Positions 61,573 through 64,000 of a stretch of 64,000 nucleotides of DNA are shown in pieces. The translations under genes were made by a program, and so were the position numbers. Every line of letters begins with the position of its first letter. Positions within the stretch are counted from its first letter, which is position 1. Below the pieces are notes generated by a model. It worked only from the letters and a program-made list of their open reading frames with translations. It did not search any database and was not told the origin of the DNA. Source of the stretch: Paraburkholderia caribensis (GTDB taxonomy: Bacteria > Pseudomonadota > Gammaproteobacteria > Burkholderiales > Burkholderiaceae); assembly GCF_002902945.1 (NCBI RefSeq), contig NZ_CP026101.1, forward strand, positions 372,001-436,000, in the 5' to 3' direction.

Positions 61573-62131
61573 AGCTGAGCCTCCGATGTTGTTTTGCCTG
61601 TTCGAAGAAGGCAGCCTTGTCGATTACCTTCACGTGCGCCCACATCGTCTGGTGGCCGAAGCCGCAGAACTCGTGGCAGGGCATCAGGTGATCGGCGGGT
61701 TTGTCGAAGAAGGAGGAAAACGTCGCGACGTAGCCCGGCACGACCATCGTGTTGATGTTCGTGTCCGTGACGAGCAGGCCATGCACGACGTCGGCGCTGG
61801 TCGTGCGGAACGTGATGTCCGTGCCGGCGGGCACGACCAGGCATTGCGGCGTGAACGAGTATTGCTGCGCGATGAAGCGCACGACGACCTTGCCGTCGGG
61901 ATCGACGCCTGTTCCCAGATTGCTTTCGACGAATTCGCCCGACATTTGCAGCCGCGACGGGTCGACGGTTTCGACGCGCGACGGCGGCATCATCGCGTAG
62001 TGCAAGCCCGAGTACACGACGACCACGAGCATGAACACGACGATCGCGATGACGAACCAGGCCCAGCGCCGTTCAGAGCGCTCGGCGATGTCGTGGCCGT
62101 TATCGGGCGAGTGAGAAGGTTGGGTCGACAT
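61559..62131 (-). CDS. ba3-type oxidase subunit II with CuA site
   Basis: A 190-residue subunit with one N-terminal membrane span (WFVIAIVVFMLVVVVYSGLHY) and a periplasmic cupredoxin domain. The CuA ligands are present: His in DVVHGL and the C-x3-C-x3-H-x2-M motif (CHEFCGFGHQTM). One span, not two, is typical of family B oxidases. It accepts electrons from cytochrome c. It lies 2 bp after the small membrane gene and overlaps subunit I by 14 bp. Confidence 0.92.
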   Translation of the reverse strand: MSTQPSHSPDNGHDIAERSERRWAWFVIAIVVFMLVVVVYSGLHYAMMPPSRVETVDPSRLQMSGEFVESNLGTGVDPDGKVVVRFIAQQYSFTPQCLVVPAGTDITFRTTSADVVHGLLVTDTNINTMVVPGYVATFSSFFDKPADHLMPCHEFCGFGHQTMWAHVKVIDKAAFFEQAKQHRRLSCVSR

Positions 62132-62133
62132 GA

Positions 62134-62316
62134 TCAGTGAATGACGCCGCGCGGCAGAAACACGAGAAAGTAAAAGCCGATCCAGATTGCCAGCACCACC
62201 ACGGCTGCTACGCCCGCGACCGCGATTGCGCCGTGCGGGCCTTGCGCGACGATGCGTTGGACTTCGTCGTCCGAAGCGTTGCCGGAACGGTCGCCGGAGT
62301 GAACGTTAGGGTCCAT
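62134..62316 (-). CDS. Small single-span subunit, probably the oxidase subunit IIa equivalent
   Basis: A 60-residue protein: a polar N-terminal half (residues 1-28), then one membrane span (AIAVAGVAAVVVLAIWIGFYFLV, residues about 30-52) ending PRGVIH. Family B oxidases carry a one-helix subunit IIa replacing the missing second helix of subunit II. Position directly before subunit II and the topology support that role; sequence identity to known IIa was not tested. Confidence 0.65.
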   Translation of the reverse strand: MDPNVHSGDRSGNASDDEVQRIVAQGPHGAIAVAGVAAVVVLAIWIGFYFLVFLPRGVIH

Positions 62317-62358
62317 CTGCCATATCTCCGAGGACAGGGTTTATGCGACTGATGTGTG

Positions 62359-63705
62359 CTAGCGCAACGGCGCCTTGCGCAGTTCATTGACCTGCTTCGC
62401 CGTCACAGGCTGGCCATGATTGCCCCAAGCGGTGCGGATATACGTGACGACGGCGGCGAGATCGGTGTCGTTCAGCTCCTGCGCGAACGGCGGCATGCCA
62501 TACGGCTCGGGGTTGCGCCGCGTGCCGGGCGGGAAACCGCCGTTCAGCACGATGCGAATCGGGTTGACGGCCGAGTCCATTTCGATCGACTGGTTGTGCG
62601 CCAGCGGCGGATAGTGCTGCAGTCGCCCTTCACCGTGCTCGCCGTGACAGGTCGCGCACTTCTGCATGTAGATGCGCTGGCCGTTCTCGAACACGGCCGG
62701 CTTCACGGTCGCCGACGGGCCCGTCTTGCGGCCGGGGTCGTTGTCGGGCAGCGTCTTCAGATAGACGGCCATCGCCTTGACGTCGTCATCGCTCAGGTAC
62801 TGGAGGCTGTGATACGTGACCTCGGCCATCGGGCCATAGACCGCGCCGCGATCCGAGATGCCCGCCTGCAACAGATCGACGATGTCCTTGATGCTCCAGT
62901 CGCCGAGACCGCCGTCCTTGTCGGACGTGAGCGACGGCGCGTACCAGTTCTGCACGGGGATCAGGCCGCCCGCGAACTGCTCGCTCTTCGACGAGCCGCC
63001 GAGCAGATTGATCTTCGTGTGACACATCGAACAGTGGCCGAGCCCTTCCACCAGATACGCGCCGCGATTCCATTCGACCGAACGGCTCGGGTTCGGCTGA
63101 TACTCGCCTTCGCGAAAATACAGCGAGCGCCAGCCGATCAGCAGCTCGCGCTGATTGAACGGGAAGCGCAGCTCCAGCTTGCGGCTCGGTTGATGGACGG
63201 GTTCCACCGACTGCAGATACGCGAAGATCGCATCGGAGTCTTCGCGCGTGACTTTGGTGTAGGCCGCAATCGGCATCACCGGATAGATCAGCTTGCCGTC
63301 GGGACTTTTACCCGTGCGCATCATCTTGAAGAACTCGTCGGCGGTCCATTTGCCGATGCCGTACTCCTTGTCGGAGCTGATGTTCGGCGTGTAGAACGTG
63401 CCGAACGGCGTCTCCATCGCGAGGCCGCCGCCGAACGTCTTGCCGCGCGGCGCGGTGTGACAGGCCACGCAGTCGCCCGCGCGCGCAAGATACTCGCCGC
63501 GCCTGACGATCTCGGGGCGCGTGTCCGGTCCAGCAGGCGGCGCGGCTTCTGCCGCATGCGCGCAGGCGACGAGCGGCGAGTTCGGCGCGAGCGTGGCGAG
63601 CGTGAACATGGCGCCCACGGCGAGCGACACGGCGATGCGGCGCGCGACGCGCGGCATGCGATACACGGAGCTGATCGACACGGAGCTAAAGGAGAGAGTC
63701 TTCAT
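62359..63705 (-). CDS. Tri-haem c-type cytochrome (alcohol-dehydrogenase cytochrome subunit type)
   Basis: A 448-residue secreted cytochrome. A signal peptide (about residues 20-51, ending AHAAEA) is followed by three class I domains with haem sites CVACH, CSMCH and CATCH. The order and linkers (RRGEYLARAGDCVACHT, GAYLVEGLGHCSMCHT) match cytochrome subunits of membrane alcohol or gluconate dehydrogenases. No dehydrogenase is in view, so here it probably feeds the ba3 oxidase. The start at 63705 overlaps the upstream cytochrome gene's stop by 4 bp. Confidence 0.88.
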   Translation of the reverse strand: MKTLSFSSVSISSVYRMPRVARRIAVSLAVGAMFTLATLAPNSPLVACAHAAEAAPPAGPDTRPEIVRRGEYLARAGDCVACHTAPRGKTFGGGLAMETPFGTFYTPNISSDKEYGIGKWTADEFFKMMRTGKSPDGKLIYPVMPIAAYTKVTREDSDAIFAYLQSVEPVHQPSRKLELRFPFNQRELLIGWRSLYFREGEYQPNPSRSVEWNRGAYLVEGLGHCSMCHTKINLLGGSSKSEQFAGGLIPVQNWYAPSLTSDKDGGLGDWSIKDIVDLLQAGISDRGAVYGPMAEVTYHSLQYLSDDDVKAMAVYLKTLPDNDPGRKTGPSATVKPAVFENGQRIYMQKCATCHGEHGEGRLQHYPPLAHNQSIEMDSAVNPIRIVLNGGFPPGTRRNPEPYGMPPFAQELNDTDLAAVVTYIRTAWGNHGQPVTAKQVNELRKAPLR

Positions 63706-64000
63706 TCCGGTTGGCTCCCACATGCGAGCGGCAGCTTGCCGGGCAATCGCGGCACGGGACGCGGATCGGCGGGACGCGGCTGGCGCGCGAGCCAGCTCGA
63801 TACGGCGGTGATGTCCTTGTCGCTCAGCTTGACGGCGATGGTGTGCATGCAGTCCGGTGCGAGCGCGTGACGCGTGCCCGAGCGCCACGTGCCCATCTGC
63901 CCGGCGATATAGCTCGCATGCAGACCGAGCAGACCGGGGATGCCAGGTTGCTGGCCCGTCAAACGCTCGCCATGACAGGCGGCGCAGGCCGGTATGCCGC
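63702..64000 (-). CDS. c-type cytochrome, C-terminal part, cut by window edge
   Basis: The minus-strand frame is open to the window end, and its first complete codons read GIPACAACHGERLTGQQPG, a haem-binding CxxCH site. About 85 further residues follow (SYIAGQMGTW, IAVKLSDKDITAVSSWLA), typical of the second half of a class I cytochrome c domain. The true start lies beyond 64000. Its stop overlaps the next cytochrome's start by 4 bp, so the oxidase operon extends past the window. Confidence 0.82.
   Translation of the reverse strand, partial: GIPACAACHGERLTGQQPGIPGLLGLHASYIAGQMGTWRSGTRHALAPDCMHTIAVKLSDKDITAVSSWLARQPRPADPRPVPRLPGKLPLACGSQPE

Noticed and set aside
1..64000. CRISPR arrays, insertion sequences, integrase or attachment sites
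   Set aside because: No regularly spaced repeats, transposase or integrase frames were seen; the single tRNA gene shows no adjoining direct repeat.

Overview
The window is a GC-rich, gene-dense stretch of a betaproteobacterial chromosome. The gene order kdsD-kdsC-lptC-lptA-lptB-rpoN-hpf-ptsN-hprK-rapZ, the order TPR-lolB-ispE-tRNA(Gln)-prs-rplY-pth, and CIRCE-controlled rpoH all point to Burkholderiales, most likely Paraburkholderia, Caballeronia or Burkholderia, chromosome 1. Almost everything looks like conserved core genome. I see no insertion sequence, prophage, CRISPR array or compositional island.

Layout. 1..146 is the start of a MarR-type regulator cut by the window edge. 303..7926 is an N-acetylglucosamine (GlcNAc) uptake and catabolism operon: GntR repressor, nagA, an SIS-type glucosamine-6-phosphate deaminase, a IIA-HPr-EI fusion (nagF) and nagE. 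7998..11199 (minus) is a cytochrome bd operon, cydP-A-B-X. rpoH follows with a sigma-E-like promoter and a perfect CIRCE operator. Then come a PagL-type lipid A deacylase, an NTF2-like protein, leuA behind an attenuator-type leader region, a YbiB/TrpD2 protein, an FAH-family hydrolase with maiA, ftsY, rsmD-coaD-ferredoxin, hisC, pth, rplY, prs, tRNA-Gln, ispE, lolB and a TPR protein.

29389..31330 holds the 8-oxoguanine repair pair mutM-mutY. 31340..40947 (minus) is the large cluster of Lon-like protein, rapZ, hprK, ptsN, hpf, rpoN, lptB, lptA, lptC, kdsC and kdsD, covering lipopolysaccharide (LPS) assembly, nitrogen PTS and sigma-54. 41096..46259 carries a KefB-type antiporter, apt, a LysE exporter, a DUF4743 Nudix protein and purU. 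A Fur-controlled PepSY membrane protein, a PerM-family protein, uvrA, an MFS transporter and ssb follow. An SDR/LysR divergent pair, a DUF4239 membrane protein and a chemoreceptor with a clear FliA promoter come next. The window ends inside a minus-strand operon for a ba3-type (family B) haem-copper oxidase with several c-type cytochromes.

Connections. The nag operon encodes a complete phosphorelay (EI, HPr and IIA in one protein, IIC-IIB in the other). Its HPr domain keeps both the catalytic His and a Ser at the position that HPr kinase modifies, and hprK lies about 30 kb away. Two alternative terminal oxidases (cyd and ba3) are present.

No wholly new multi-gene system is evident. The most notable things are regulatory: a leuA leader peptide with four CTA codons that may be translated from a leaderless transcript, dual sigma-E/CIRCE control of rpoH, the operator-over-promoter design at the nag repressor, and the possible HprK-NagF link. 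All family assignments come from reading the translations; no database search was run.
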